A DNA stretch of 64,000 bases from Anaerolineales bacterium UBA6055 (lineage in GTDB: Bacteria; Chloroflexota; Anaerolineae; Aggregatilineales; Phototrophicaceae), in contig DIYL01000037.1 of NCBI GenBank assembly GCA_002428985.1, forward strand, positions 91,216 through 155,215, read 5' to 3'. Position 1 is the stretch's first letter. The number at the start of each line of letters is the position of its first letter. Shown here piece after piece: positions 7,779-14,910 of the stretch. Below the pieces are notes generated by a model. That model was not told the DNA's origin. It ran no database searches and worked only from the letters and a program-made list of their open reading frames with translations. Position numbers and translations under genes: made by a program.

Positions 7779-9212
7779 ATGGCAAATATGACTAAGATTT
7801 TTATTTCCTATGGACGTAAAGATGGACGAGACTTAGCTGTCAGACTACGCGATGATTTGCAGGGGGTTGGTTTTAGTGTTTGGCTTGATCTAGAAGAAAT
7901 CCCCGGTGGCGCGACATGGTCAGTCAATATCGAAGAAGCGATTGAACATTGTGACGTCACTATTGCATTGATGACCCATGCTTCATACTCGTCACAATGG
8001 TGTCGTGCTGAACAATTACGATCGCTACGTAAAGGTAAACGGGTAATTCCATTATTAGTGCAAGCGGATGCTGAAATACCGCTAATTCTAGAACATCTGA
8101 ATTATCTTGATTTTTCTGATCTTACTAAATACCCTGCGATGTTTCGGGATTTGCTCAGCGATATTTCGGCGGGGCAGGCGTTTCGTTCACGTGTGACGAC
8201 CGACACATTATCCCCTGAGATTGAAGCCACGTCGCCATTTAAACCATCACCATCTTCATCTGGTACGCGGACGTACACCGAAGAAAAACGTACTGCATCG
8301 GCCTTCCGGCGTGAGATTGACAAACTACGGAATGAGGATTGGTTGGGTGCACGTTATTGGTGGACTTACTTCCTCTTTTACTTCACAGACATTCACAATG
8401 TCGCTCATATGCTTGAACATGAGGAAATCTTATCTCCTCACGAAGCAGGTGAAGATTTCTATAGTCGTTGGGATAAATATGTTCGCCTTTATTTTCGCCC
8501 ACGTACACCGGGTCTATTTCGCTGTGAGGGATTTCGTCCAACCGAGAAACAAGGGCGTGAGTATTGCCCAATTCCTGTATATCTATTGTTCGATTTTGAA
8601 GCGGTGATTTGTCATCCGGATTCACGGTTTAGTGAGGGCAATCTAGCACAGACCAAGAAAACGTATGCGTCACTTCAATATTTTCGTGATTTGCCCTTCG
8701 AGATGATTTATCATGATTCATGGTTTTTGCCTGACGAACGTGAAGAAATTATGCGTTCACGCGACGCGCAGGTGATTATTCCGGATCGTATGGGACTAGA
8801 AAGCTTGCAATTCATATGGGTACGGTCAAATGCGGAATATGAAACATTGCAAAGTCTTGTATCGGGTGATGTATGGCGCAAGTGGCGCGATAAAATTACA
8901 GCTCGACGTGATTTCCAGTTGTTTAATCAGAAATGGGTATATGTAGAAGATGTGCAAATGACGGAACAAGAAATACGCTTTCGCTTTAACCCATGCGAGA
9001 AGAAAGTGGACTGTGCACCATTTCATGTACAGGCAGTTGTAACCCATGAGGATAATGTGTTGTTCCAATGGGAAAACGACGCTTACGAATTTGATGGTAA
9101 AGACCTTGTGTTGCGCTTACCAGAAGCAATCCGAGATTATGATGTGCAATTTTTGATTGATGGCGAACTGGCATTTTCGGGTGATTACCAACCAGAACTA
9201 ATTTTGATATAG
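7779..9212 (+). CDS. TIR domain fused to a DarT-like ADP-ribosyltransferase domain
   Basis: A 477-residue protein. Residues 4-125 are a TIR domain (KIFISYGRKDGRDLA; WLDLEEIPGG; SSQWCRAEQ with the presumed NADase Glu at 78). Residues 130-170 are a Ser/Thr/Pro linker. Residues about 197-360 match the DarT/DUF4433 fold: FYFTDIHNVAHMLEHEEIL, then YVRLYFRPRTPGLF (234-247), DSRFSEGNLA (281-290), LPFEMIYHD and RSRDAQVIIP (326-335). In DarT the last segment carries the catalytic Glu (R-x-A-E-x-L-V); here it is Gln331 (codon CAG). Residues 370-477 look like an all-beta domain. AAGGAC precedes the ATG. Both enzymatic domains use NAD+ in known relatives. Whether the DarT-like part is active is uncertain. 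Confidence 0.8.
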   Translation: MANMTKIFISYGRKDGRDLAVRLRDDLQGVGFSVWLDLEEIPGGATWSVNIEEAIEHCDVTIALMTHASYSSQWCRAEQLRSLRKGKRVIPLLVQADAEIPLILEHLNYLDFSDLTKYPAMFRDLLSDISAGQAFRSRVTTDTLSPEIEATSPFKPSPSSSGTRTYTEEKRTASAFRREIDKLRNEDWLGARYWWTYFLFYFTDIHNVAHMLEHEEILSPHEAGEDFYSRWDKYVRLYFRPRTPGLFRCEGFRPTEKQGREYCPIPVYLLFDFEAVICHPDSRFSEGNLAQTKKTYASLQYFRDLPFEMIYHDSWFLPDEREEIMRSRDAQVIIPDRMGLESLQFIWVRSNAEYETLQSLVSGDVWRKWRDKITARRDFQLFNQKWVYVEDVQMTEQEIRFRFNPCEKKVDCAPFHVQAVVTHEDNVLFQWENDAYEFDGKDLVLRLPEAIRDYDVQFLIDGELAFSGDYQPELILI

Positions 9213-9223
9213 AGTGGAGCATC

Positions 9224-9655
9224 ATGCGCGTATACAAAAACGAAAAATTACAAGCACTTGATATAGAGTTTACAGCACCGCGTGACGGGGATGCTGGTTA
9301 TGATTTGTACTCGATTGGCGAGTATATTCTCAAACCGATGGAACGGGTTCTGGTTGAGACAGGCTTGCATCTAGAAATTCCAGCAGGGTACGTCGGGTTA
9401 GTTAAAGACCGCTCAAGTGTTGCATCTGCTGGATTGCATACAATGGCAGGGGTCATTGATGCATCGTATCGTGGAGAATTGAAAATCCTGATTATCAACC
9501 TGAGTGGTGCGGATTATACGATCTCTATCGGGCAAAAAATCGCGCAATTGGTTGTCATGCCGATTTATACGCAAACCGTTGAAGTTGTCGAAACACTTGA
9601 AGATTTGGCCGACAGTGAACGGGGTGCTGGTGGTTTTGGGTCGACGGGGGAGTAG
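9224..9655 (+). CDS. dut: dUTP diphosphatase
   Basis: A 143-residue trimeric-type dUTPase, normal length. All five motifs are visible: GDAGYDLYS (motif 1), VKDRSSVASAGL (motif 2), GVIDASYRGELKI with the catalytic Asp (motif 3), SIGQKIAQLVVMPI (motif 4) and the C-terminal lid RGAGGFGSTG (motif 5). It converts dUTP to dUMP and pyrophosphate, lowering uracil incorporation into DNA. It follows the TIR-DarT gene by 11 bases with GTGGAG before the ATG. It shares the operon with a uracil-DNA glycosylase, so two steps of uracil control are linked. It may be the cell's housekeeping enzyme or a module component; the window shows no other dut. Confidence 0.93.
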   Translation: MRVYKNEKLQALDIEFTAPRDGDAGYDLYSIGEYILKPMERVLVETGLHLEIPAGYVGLVKDRSSVASAGLHTMAGVIDASYRGELKILIINLSGADYTISIGQKIAQLVVMPIYTQTVEVVETLEDLADSERGAGGFGSTGE

Positions 9656-9658
9656 ATT

Positions 9659-10006
9659 GTGTTAGATATTTTTCTGAGTCCTCCCATAATTCATATTTTG
9701 ATTGTGCTATTTTGTGGCCTGATGACCATCATAGGATATTTGATATTTAATTGGGGGTATTTCTATATTCGGTATAAGAAAAAAGATGATAAATCCAGTC
9801 CCTTCAGACAAATATCAGGTATAAGGCGATATTTTGTTGGAAGTATTGCAATATTTTGGAGCTTCATTTTTCTTTTTTTGACGTTTAATGTTATAACGAT
9901 ATTACACTCATTAATGATCATTGCATATTGTGCAATCCTATACATTATCTGGAAAGTCGATAACGGGCGATTTATTCGATTCATGAGTAATGATCGAATG
10001 GGTTAG
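9659..10006 (+). CDS. Small membrane protein, unknown function
   Basis: A 115-residue protein with a GTG start three bases after the dut stop, so translation may depend on coupling. Hydrophobicity suggests three membrane helices: IIHILIVLFCGLMTIIGYLI near the N-terminus, then two after a basic, charged loop (RYKKKDDKSS). I recognise no family. Its base composition is visibly more AT-rich than dut, which could mean recent gain or the usual bias of hydrophobic codons. As the last gene of the TIR-DarT operon it could be a membrane effector, but this is only position-based inference. Confidence 0.55.
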   Translation: MLDIFLSPPIIHILIVLFCGLMTIIGYLIFNWGYFYIRYKKKDDKSSPFRQISGIRRYFVGSIAIFWSFIFLFLTFNVITILHSLMIIAYCAILYIIWKVDNGRFIRFMSNDRMG

Positions 10007-10018
10007 AAGCCTTGTATG

Positions 10019-10051
10019 ATACGAATTGTTAAACTTGCTCTCAATTCGTAT
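10019..10051. terminator. Inverted repeat between convergent genes, probable terminator
   Basis: ATACGAATTG (10019-10028) and CAATTCGTAT (10042-10051) form a perfect 10-pair stem with a 13-base loop. It lies between the 3' ends of the membrane-protein gene (+) and the DcrB-like gene (-). The T-run is weak on both sides, so it may act in both directions with modest efficiency. Confidence 0.5.
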
Positions 10052-10068
10052 TTGGGTAGTCTCTTGGT

Positions 10069-10527
10069 TTACTCATAAAATGTCAGAGATTTGAGAATAG
10101 CTTTAAAGTGGGGTATGTAACTTGCTTCTAGTGAACGCAGTGTCGTGCCATGTACACTATAAAGCGCATCCGGCCCCGTCATAATTAGAGCAAAGATTTG
10201 CGTCAAAGGGGTATTATCCTGATCGGCATTCCAATGATACACTTCCGAGTAGGCGGGAAAGTCTTCTTGCATCCACTTTTCCTCGCTTAATAGATCAAAA
10301 CCCTTGTAATCTTGTTCGCGGTCGGCGCGCGCTGTCGCAATCTTTTGTTCAAAGTTTTCCTGTGTTGGTGGTTTGAGTTCGCGGATTGAAAATGTCATAT
10401 TCGCACGAAAAGAGTCTTCTTTTGGTGCAAGCACAATCAAGGGGAAGTTTTCGTTATGCGAGACTGTCCATCCATCCGGCAGTTGCAAGCCGATGTTCGC
10501 TTCTTCACTGATATAATATTTTGTCAT
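10069..10527 (-). CDS. DcrB/DUF1795-like protein
   Basis: A 152-residue cytoplasmic protein with no signal peptide. It opens with YYISEEANIGLQLPDGWTVS and runs through NMTFSIRELKPPTQENFEQKI to a C-terminal IPHFKAILKSLTFYE. This order (strand, Gly-Trp, long helix, terminal strand) is that of the DcrB/PsbP-like fold. DUF1795 members include the EagR adaptors that load toxins onto type VI secretion spikes. It lies 32 bases downstream of a gene whose product has an eCIS-cargo-like N-terminus, so an adaptor or chaperone role is possible but unproven. The ribosome site is weak. Confidence 0.6.
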   Translation of the reverse strand: MTKYYISEEANIGLQLPDGWTVSHNENFPLIVLAPKEDSFRANMTFSIRELKPPTQENFEQKIATARADREQDYKGFDLLSEEKWMQEDFPAYSEVYHWNADQDNTPLTQIFALIMTGPDALYSVHGTTLRSLEASYIPHFKAILKSLTFYE

Positions 10528-10559
10528 CGTTTTATCAATTCTTATGCTTTATTTTGAGA

Positions 10560-11798
10560 TTAACTGCCCCATGCCCATGACCATAACCAACTGACGCCAC
10601 TCTTGGCCGTTTGCGCGGTCACATCGGCGATGGCATTCGTGTCGATCTTGACGGAGTATCCATAAGAGAAACCAAGACCTGCTGATAGCTTACCTTGATT
10701 ACCAAAGCTCAGCGTACCACTATCCCATTTGATAAAACCGGTAAGTTCGCCACCGACACCATAAGATATACCAAGTTTACCCTCGGTAGTGGCGAGGTCT
10801 TTGCCCTTTGCTTTGAGTTTAATGTCCACCGTGCCTTCGGTTGATGCACCAAAGAACGCACCGAGTTTACCGCTGGCTTCACCTTCCATCTTTTCAAGGT
10901 TATAGGCGATTTTGGCGGCTAGCTGACTATCAATACCGACTTTGCTCTCCATCTTACCGGAGCCGACTAAACCGTTGCCACCTTCAGATTCCCACCCCAA
11001 TGTTCCAAGCTTGGTTTCGTCACTTGCGCCGAGTAAGAACCCTGCTTTGCCTTCGCCTTTAAGCTCGTTTGAATTAATGTCGAGCTTACCTGTCACCTCA
11101 CCTTTACCATATTCGCCTTCGGTTTCGACCTTGCCAGAATATGATTGTGTACCATCGCCAGAAATTGAGGTTTTACCCTTGCCTTTGACATCTCCAACCA
11201 TCGTGCCTGCACTGGAAAAGTCTGCCTCACCGAGATCAATTTCAAGTTTTTCGATTGCAAAAGGATTCTCAAACGCTCCGGGCTGGTCTTCGGGATGATC
11301 TATTGTTTCAGTTTCGCCTGTAGTACGATCTTGTTTCCAAGCTTGTGATCCTTCGACCTCAGCAATTGAACCACCACCCTCACGTTCAAAGTTTGGACCA
11401 TCTTCAATCTCAACCCCGTCTTCGTCATCTTTTTGGGGTGCAGTATAGGTCGGTGCAAATGACATGAACCAACTTGTCCATGTCTCTTGGGAGCTGGTTG
11501 CAGGTGTGTTGGTCTGATTATTCTGATTCCCACCGCCGCCACTTTTGTTTTTACGCCCGCGTTTGCGTTTCTTCCCACGTTGAATCTCATTGTGGGAGCG
11601 GTTGGTCATCGTAACTTGATTGCCGGATACATCCAGTAAACCACGCTGAATCAAATTCATCGTTGCTTGGTTGCCGATAGTACGCTGTAAATATTGGATT
11701 GATAAGCTATCGCTGTGATTTGGCAAATTGGGTGTTTTAGATTTTGAGTTTGTGCTAGATGCTGATAATTTACGAACCGATGATTTATAATTAACCAT
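10560..11798 (-). CDS. Gly-rich beta-repeat protein with eCIS-cargo-like N-terminal motif
   Basis: A 412-residue protein. Residues about 35-52 read YLQRTIGNQATMNLIQRG, matching the L-Q-R-x-x-G-N-x-A-x-x-x-L-x-Q-R motif found at the start of many DUF4157 and eCIS-associated proteins. A basic/Asn-Gly stretch (about 75-95) and an acidic linker follow. Residues about 190-400 are a Gly/Lys-rich region of repeated short strands (GKGKTSISGDG, GSGKMESKVGID, GLGFSYGYSVKID), reminiscent of a beta-barrel or solenoid. No catalytic motif is seen and there is no signal peptide. A clean AGGGGA precedes the ATG. No tail-tube or sheath genes lie in this window, so the injection machine, if any, is elsewhere. 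Confidence 0.65.
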   Translation of the reverse strand: MVNYKSSVRKLSASSTNSKSKTPNLPNHSDSLSIQYLQRTIGNQATMNLIQRGLLDVSGNQVTMTNRSHNEIQRGKKRKRGRKNKSGGGGNQNNQTNTPATSSQETWTSWFMSFAPTYTAPQKDDEDGVEIEDGPNFEREGGGSIAEVEGSQAWKQDRTTGETETIDHPEDQPGAFENPFAIEKLEIDLGEADFSSAGTMVGDVKGKGKTSISGDGTQSYSGKVETEGEYGKGEVTGKLDINSNELKGEGKAGFLLGASDETKLGTLGWESEGGNGLVGSGKMESKVGIDSQLAAKIAYNLEKMEGEASGKLGAFFGASTEGTVDIKLKAKGKDLATTEGKLGISYGVGGELTGFIKWDSGTLSFGNQGKLSAGLGFSYGYSVKIDTNAIADVTAQTAKSGVSWLWSWAWGS

Positions 11799-11827
11799 TT
11801 GATTCCCCTGAATGTAGTGACAATACT

Positions 11828-11847
11828 ATTATAGTACAGTTTACTGT
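11828..11847 (-). promoter_or_regulatory. Promoter -10 with two flanking palindromes
   Basis: On the reverse strand a perfect TATAAT (complement of 11828-11833) lies about 30 bases before the ATG at 11798. It is centred in TACTATAATAGTA, itself an inverted repeat. Immediately upstream, 11836-11847 is ACAGT-TT-ACTGT, a perfect 5-base inverted repeat in the -35/-10 spacer. The -35 is poor, as expected for an activated or repressed promoter. No regulator is identified. Confidence 0.45.
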
Positions 11848-11944
11848 TTCAGCACAAACAATTCGTACACATTGGGTGCATTTCAATATGTTATTTTACT
11901 CGATAATGACGTTCGTATTCTTCGAACTATTAATCAATTAGCTC

Positions 11945-12679
11945 TTAAATTTGTCCACCATCAACTGTAATAGTCTGCCCTGTAATGAAACTTGCCCCAT
12001 CTGAACATAAGAATAAAATAGCATTGGCGATGTCTTCGGGTGTGCCGACACGATTGACCAGTGTTTGTTCAGGAGCTATAGTTGGCATATCAGGTTCATT
12101 GATGTTGCCAGCACAGATTGCATTGACACGAATATTACTGTTTGCAAGTTCGCGCGAAGCCTGACGGGTCATACCGATAATGCTTGTTTTCCCCGCGACA
12201 TAACCCATGCCTTCTTCAATTGGGCTCGGATTTCCGGCTGTTGATGCTAGGTTAATAATAACGCCACCACCCTCATCTGCCATGACGCGTCCAACTAACT
12301 GCATGACAAAGAATGTGCCGACTGTGTTGACTTCGATTTGTCTACGCCAATCCCACTCATCAATTTTAAGCATGGGCTCAGCTTTGAAGATACCAGCGCA
12401 GTTGACTAGAATATGGATCTGCCCAAACGTATCACGCGCCTGTTCAATCATATTAGCAACCTGAAACCGATTAGATATATCACCTTGGAGGGCAACAGCT
12501 GTGCCACCCTCGGTTTTAATATCATCTGCGACATCTTCGGCGCGTTCTAAATTGAGGTCGCTAACAGCAACAGATGCGCCACTCTTGGCTAAAAGATTGG
12601 CAACTGCACGTCCGATGCCGGCACCAGCCCCCGTGACGAGGGCGTTTTGTTCGCTTAAGTCAACGTTGAAGGTTGGCAT
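11945..12679 (-). CDS. Short-chain dehydrogenase/reductase
   Basis: A 244-residue classical SDR. TGAGAGIGRAVA (about 17-28) is the Gly-rich NAD(P) loop, and Asp in AVSDLN suggests NAD(H) preference. LVNCAG is the N-A-G motif, Ser in NLASTAGN is catalytic, and GYVAGKTS supplies Tyr and Lys. The C-terminus ends ITGQTITVDGGQI as usual. The substrate is unknown; FabG-like or 3-hydroxy acid dehydrogenases are the nearest look-alikes. It overlaps the 3' end of the upstream hydrolase gene by 25 bases and is probably co-transcribed with it. Confidence 0.9.
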   Translation of the reverse strand: MPTFNVDLSEQNALVTGAGAGIGRAVANLLAKSGASVAVSDLNLERAEDVADDIKTEGGTAVALQGDISNRFQVANMIEQARDTFGQIHILVNCAGIFKAEPMLKIDEWDWRRQIEVNTVGTFFVMQLVGRVMADEGGGVIINLASTAGNPSPIEEGMGYVAGKTSIIGMTRQASRELANSNIRVNAICAGNINEPDMPTIAPEQTLVNRVGTPEDIANAILFLCSDGASFITGQTITVDGGQI

Positions 12680-13365
12680 AGGGAATATAACCAGTCTTGG
12701 ATCGTGGCTTCTGCTCCGGCGTGGAACATTTTGTTGCGGGTATCAATTAACTTGCGGTCTGCAAATCGTGCAACATATGAATCGGCATTGAAGTGATGTG
12801 TTTCGTTATGAGTGAGGGTGGTTTTGACGGCATAGCGTGAGGCAATATTCCAATCACGTTCTCCTGTTACACAGAAGATACGGGTATCAAGATCAAGAAT
12901 CTCGGTTTCATCCAGCATGTTACCAGCGAGGATGACGCCCTTGGGTTGTTGAATAGATTTGAACTGATTGTAATTTTCGCCTAGGAGGAGTGATGCGTCG
13001 GTTTGTGTCCAAATAACAACGTGGTTGGGATCAATATCAGCTTGTTGGATAGCAACTTGGTAGGCATTGATGGCGTCTTGTTCTGCTTGGCCTCTACCAC
13101 CAGATCCGCTACGTCCGGTGCCCCGTTTATCCCAACGGAATACAGCAAATCCTGCTTGGATTCCCATTTGGACATGATGGTTAAAACCATATCGTCCAGT
13201 ACAACAAGCATTAGGAAGGATAAACAAAAGCGGGTAGCCATTTAGGGGAACAGGTTTATTCGGATAATCAATCTGACCCGCTAGACGAACATCATCGCCC
13301 GCAAAAATTACTTCATGTGAGATGCCAACTGTTGGTATATCAAACTCAAAAGATTGCACTGCCAT
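12655..13365 (-). CDS. Alpha/beta hydrolase-like protein lacking a clear nucleophile elbow
   Basis: About 236 residues from ATG 13365 (GGAG 5 bases upstream); an alternative GTG at 13371 is less likely. The order of strands is that of a serine aminopeptidase/dienelactone hydrolase fold: LLFILPNACCTGRYGFNHH, then FAVFRWDKRGTGRSGSG, then a late Asp/His region (FCVTGERDWN; FHAG). Where the G-x-S-x-G elbow should be the sequence is VVIWTQTDASLLLGE, so the nucleophile is missing or moved. It may be a pseudo-enzyme or a divergent esterase. It precedes and overlaps the SDR gene. Confidence 0.7.
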   Translation of the reverse strand: MAVQSFEFDIPTVGISHEVIFAGDDVRLAGQIDYPNKPVPLNGYPLLFILPNACCTGRYGFNHHVQMGIQAGFAVFRWDKRGTGRSGSGGRGQAEQDAINAYQVAIQQADIDPNHVVIWTQTDASLLLGENYNQFKSIQQPKGVILAGNMLDETEILDLDTRIFCVTGERDWNIASRYAVKTTLTHNETHHFNADSYVARFADRKLIDTRNKMFHAGAEATIQDWLYSLCQPSTLT

Positions 13366-13490
13366 ATCCACTCCATCACTTTAGGTTTCAAATTATGTAT
13401 AGCTACAAATAAAAACTAAGAAACCAGAGGAATTTTAAGTAAAGGATAAAGAGATATGGTTTAATTTATTGGACGCTATTATGACAACAA

Positions 13491-13530
13491 TTTTACAATT
13501 TGCCAAGATCATTTTACAAATTTTTTACAA
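13491..13530 (+). repeat. Three phased TTTTACAA direct repeats upstream of nurA
   Basis: TTTTACAA occurs at 13491-13498, 13512-13519 and 13523-13530. The start-to-start distances of 21 and 11 bases are near multiples of the helical turn, so all three could face the same side of DNA. They lie about 100-140 bases before the NurA start in a 263-base intergenic region that otherwise shows only AT-rich sequence. Confidence 0.4.
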
Positions 13531-13628
13531 AAGTGTCGCAATTGCATTCTATATGCCATCTAACTTGACTGTTTAGAACATCTGTGCAAGACTTGACGTT
13601 GTGATTATTGATGGTAGTGAGGCGTATT

Positions 13629-14909
13629 ATGGGGATTGAATTTAATAAACTGATGCCACAGGTGACTAAAATGGGTGGCATGATTGAGAAGCTTGATTTT
13701 GATTTGAATGATCGATTGGATTTAGCAACACAAATCTTTGAAGCATCATCGAACTTGGATGAAGTTTATGAACGTATTAATTGGATTCGTCAACCGGATG
13801 TCAGCGGATATCGTGGTGCAGCCCCACTGGAATTAAAAACTGCTGAACGGATTAACTTCATTGCACCAGCTCCAGAAGCGCCACCGCAAGCGACAATCTT
13901 AGCTGCGGATGGGTCGCAAGTTTATCCGGATGAACAAGCCCCTGTGCATTATTATTTGCTCAATATTGGGATGTATATCTATCATCATGGGTCTGATCGA
14001 ATACCCGAAGCACAGAGTATCCCCTATCTGGAATATCATGAAAAGTATGTCCATGATCGTTATGGTGGGATTATCCGCAAAGGGACTGTAGATGACCGCC
14101 GTACCGTTGCAGAAATGCGGTCTTTGGCAGAAGAAGCATGGGAACGTAAACGGCAGGGTGAAGTCGAACCGATGATTGCATTTTATGATAATCGTTTGAT
14201 GTATTTGCCCAATAGTAGTGGTGGATATAGTGGTGAAGACTTACTCACCGATTATATTGCAGCGATGGTACAGCTCCATGATGCCGGTGCATCACTCATA
14301 GGTTATATCGATAATCCGTATCGTAGTAAACGCTTCATGCAATTACTGTTTTTGATGACCCTAGCTAATGAAGAAGAAGTCAAAATTCGTCAGCAGGAGT
14401 TGGTTCGAACAGGTCCATTAGAAGGATTATATGATCAACAATTCTTCGAGCATATTTTAAAACCTGGTGAACGGTCAGCTGTCATGGTACAAAACTCGCC
14501 ACAGAATTATGCATTTAAAGAACGTGGTGAAAATTATGAAGTTGCCTTTTTCTATCTTAAAGTGACAAACCAACAACGTGCATTAAACAATGACGCACAG
14601 GGATTTAGTACGCGCGTAGTTCGTGTTGATTTACCGATTTGGGTAGCACGAGATCAAGCGAGATTAGACGCGGTGCATGCAATGATTTTATCACAATGCC
14701 AACTCCAAGGTCGCAATCCCTATCCGTATGTGTTGACGCGGGCAGATGAGTTAGCATATGTGTCGGGTAAAGACAAAGAAAAACTTGATCAATTAGTGCG
14801 TGTCGAAATCCGCAAAGCGAAGAACCTCTTCACCGACGAGGCACGCTTGACAGCTAAAGCACGTGGTAAGGAACTCGCACGGGGTGAACAGCGTTACCAC
14901 GAAATATAA
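13629..14909 (+). CDS. nurA: NurA-domain DNA repair nuclease
   Basis: A 426-residue protein from ATG 13629 (GAGG 7 bases upstream); ATG 13611 or TTG 13608 would add a few residues. The NurA fold is marked by ILAADGSQVYP (about 90-100, the metal-binding D-G-S), by PMIAFYDNRL, and by LIGYIDNPYRS. Near the end, LDAVHAMILSQCQ and YPYVLTRADELAYVS match the last conserved NurA block with a metal-binding Asp/Glu region. NurA is a 5'-3' nuclease that works with the HerA translocase in end resection; no HerA gene is in the window. It converges on the kinase gene with one base between stops. Confidence 0.85.
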   Translation: MGIEFNKLMPQVTKMGGMIEKLDFDLNDRLDLATQIFEASSNLDEVYERINWIRQPDVSGYRGAAPLELKTAERINFIAPAPEAPPQATILAADGSQVYPDEQAPVHYYLLNIGMYIYHHGSDRIPEAQSIPYLEYHEKYVHDRYGGIIRKGTVDDRRTVAEMRSLAEEAWERKRQGEVEPMIAFYDNRLMYLPNSSGGYSGEDLLTDYIAAMVQLHDAGASLIGYIDNPYRSKRFMQLLFLMTLANEEEVKIRQQELVRTGPLEGLYDQQFFEHILKPGERSAVMVQNSPQNYAFKERGENYEVAFFYLKVTNQQRALNNDAQGFSTRVVRVDLPIWVARDQARLDAVHAMILSQCQLQGRNPYPYVLTRADELAYVSGKDKEKLDQLVRVEIRKAKNLFTDEARLTAKARGKELARGEQRYHEI

Positions 14910-14910
14910 G

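Noticed and set aside
6345..9212. A canonical Thoeris system (TIR plus ThsA-like macro protein)
   Set aside because: The macro protein has no membrane helices or SLOG/SIR2 part and its motifs (VNTVGVMG, FPEKRHY) are of DarG type. The TIR partner is fused to a DarT-like domain. DarTG-like is the better fit.
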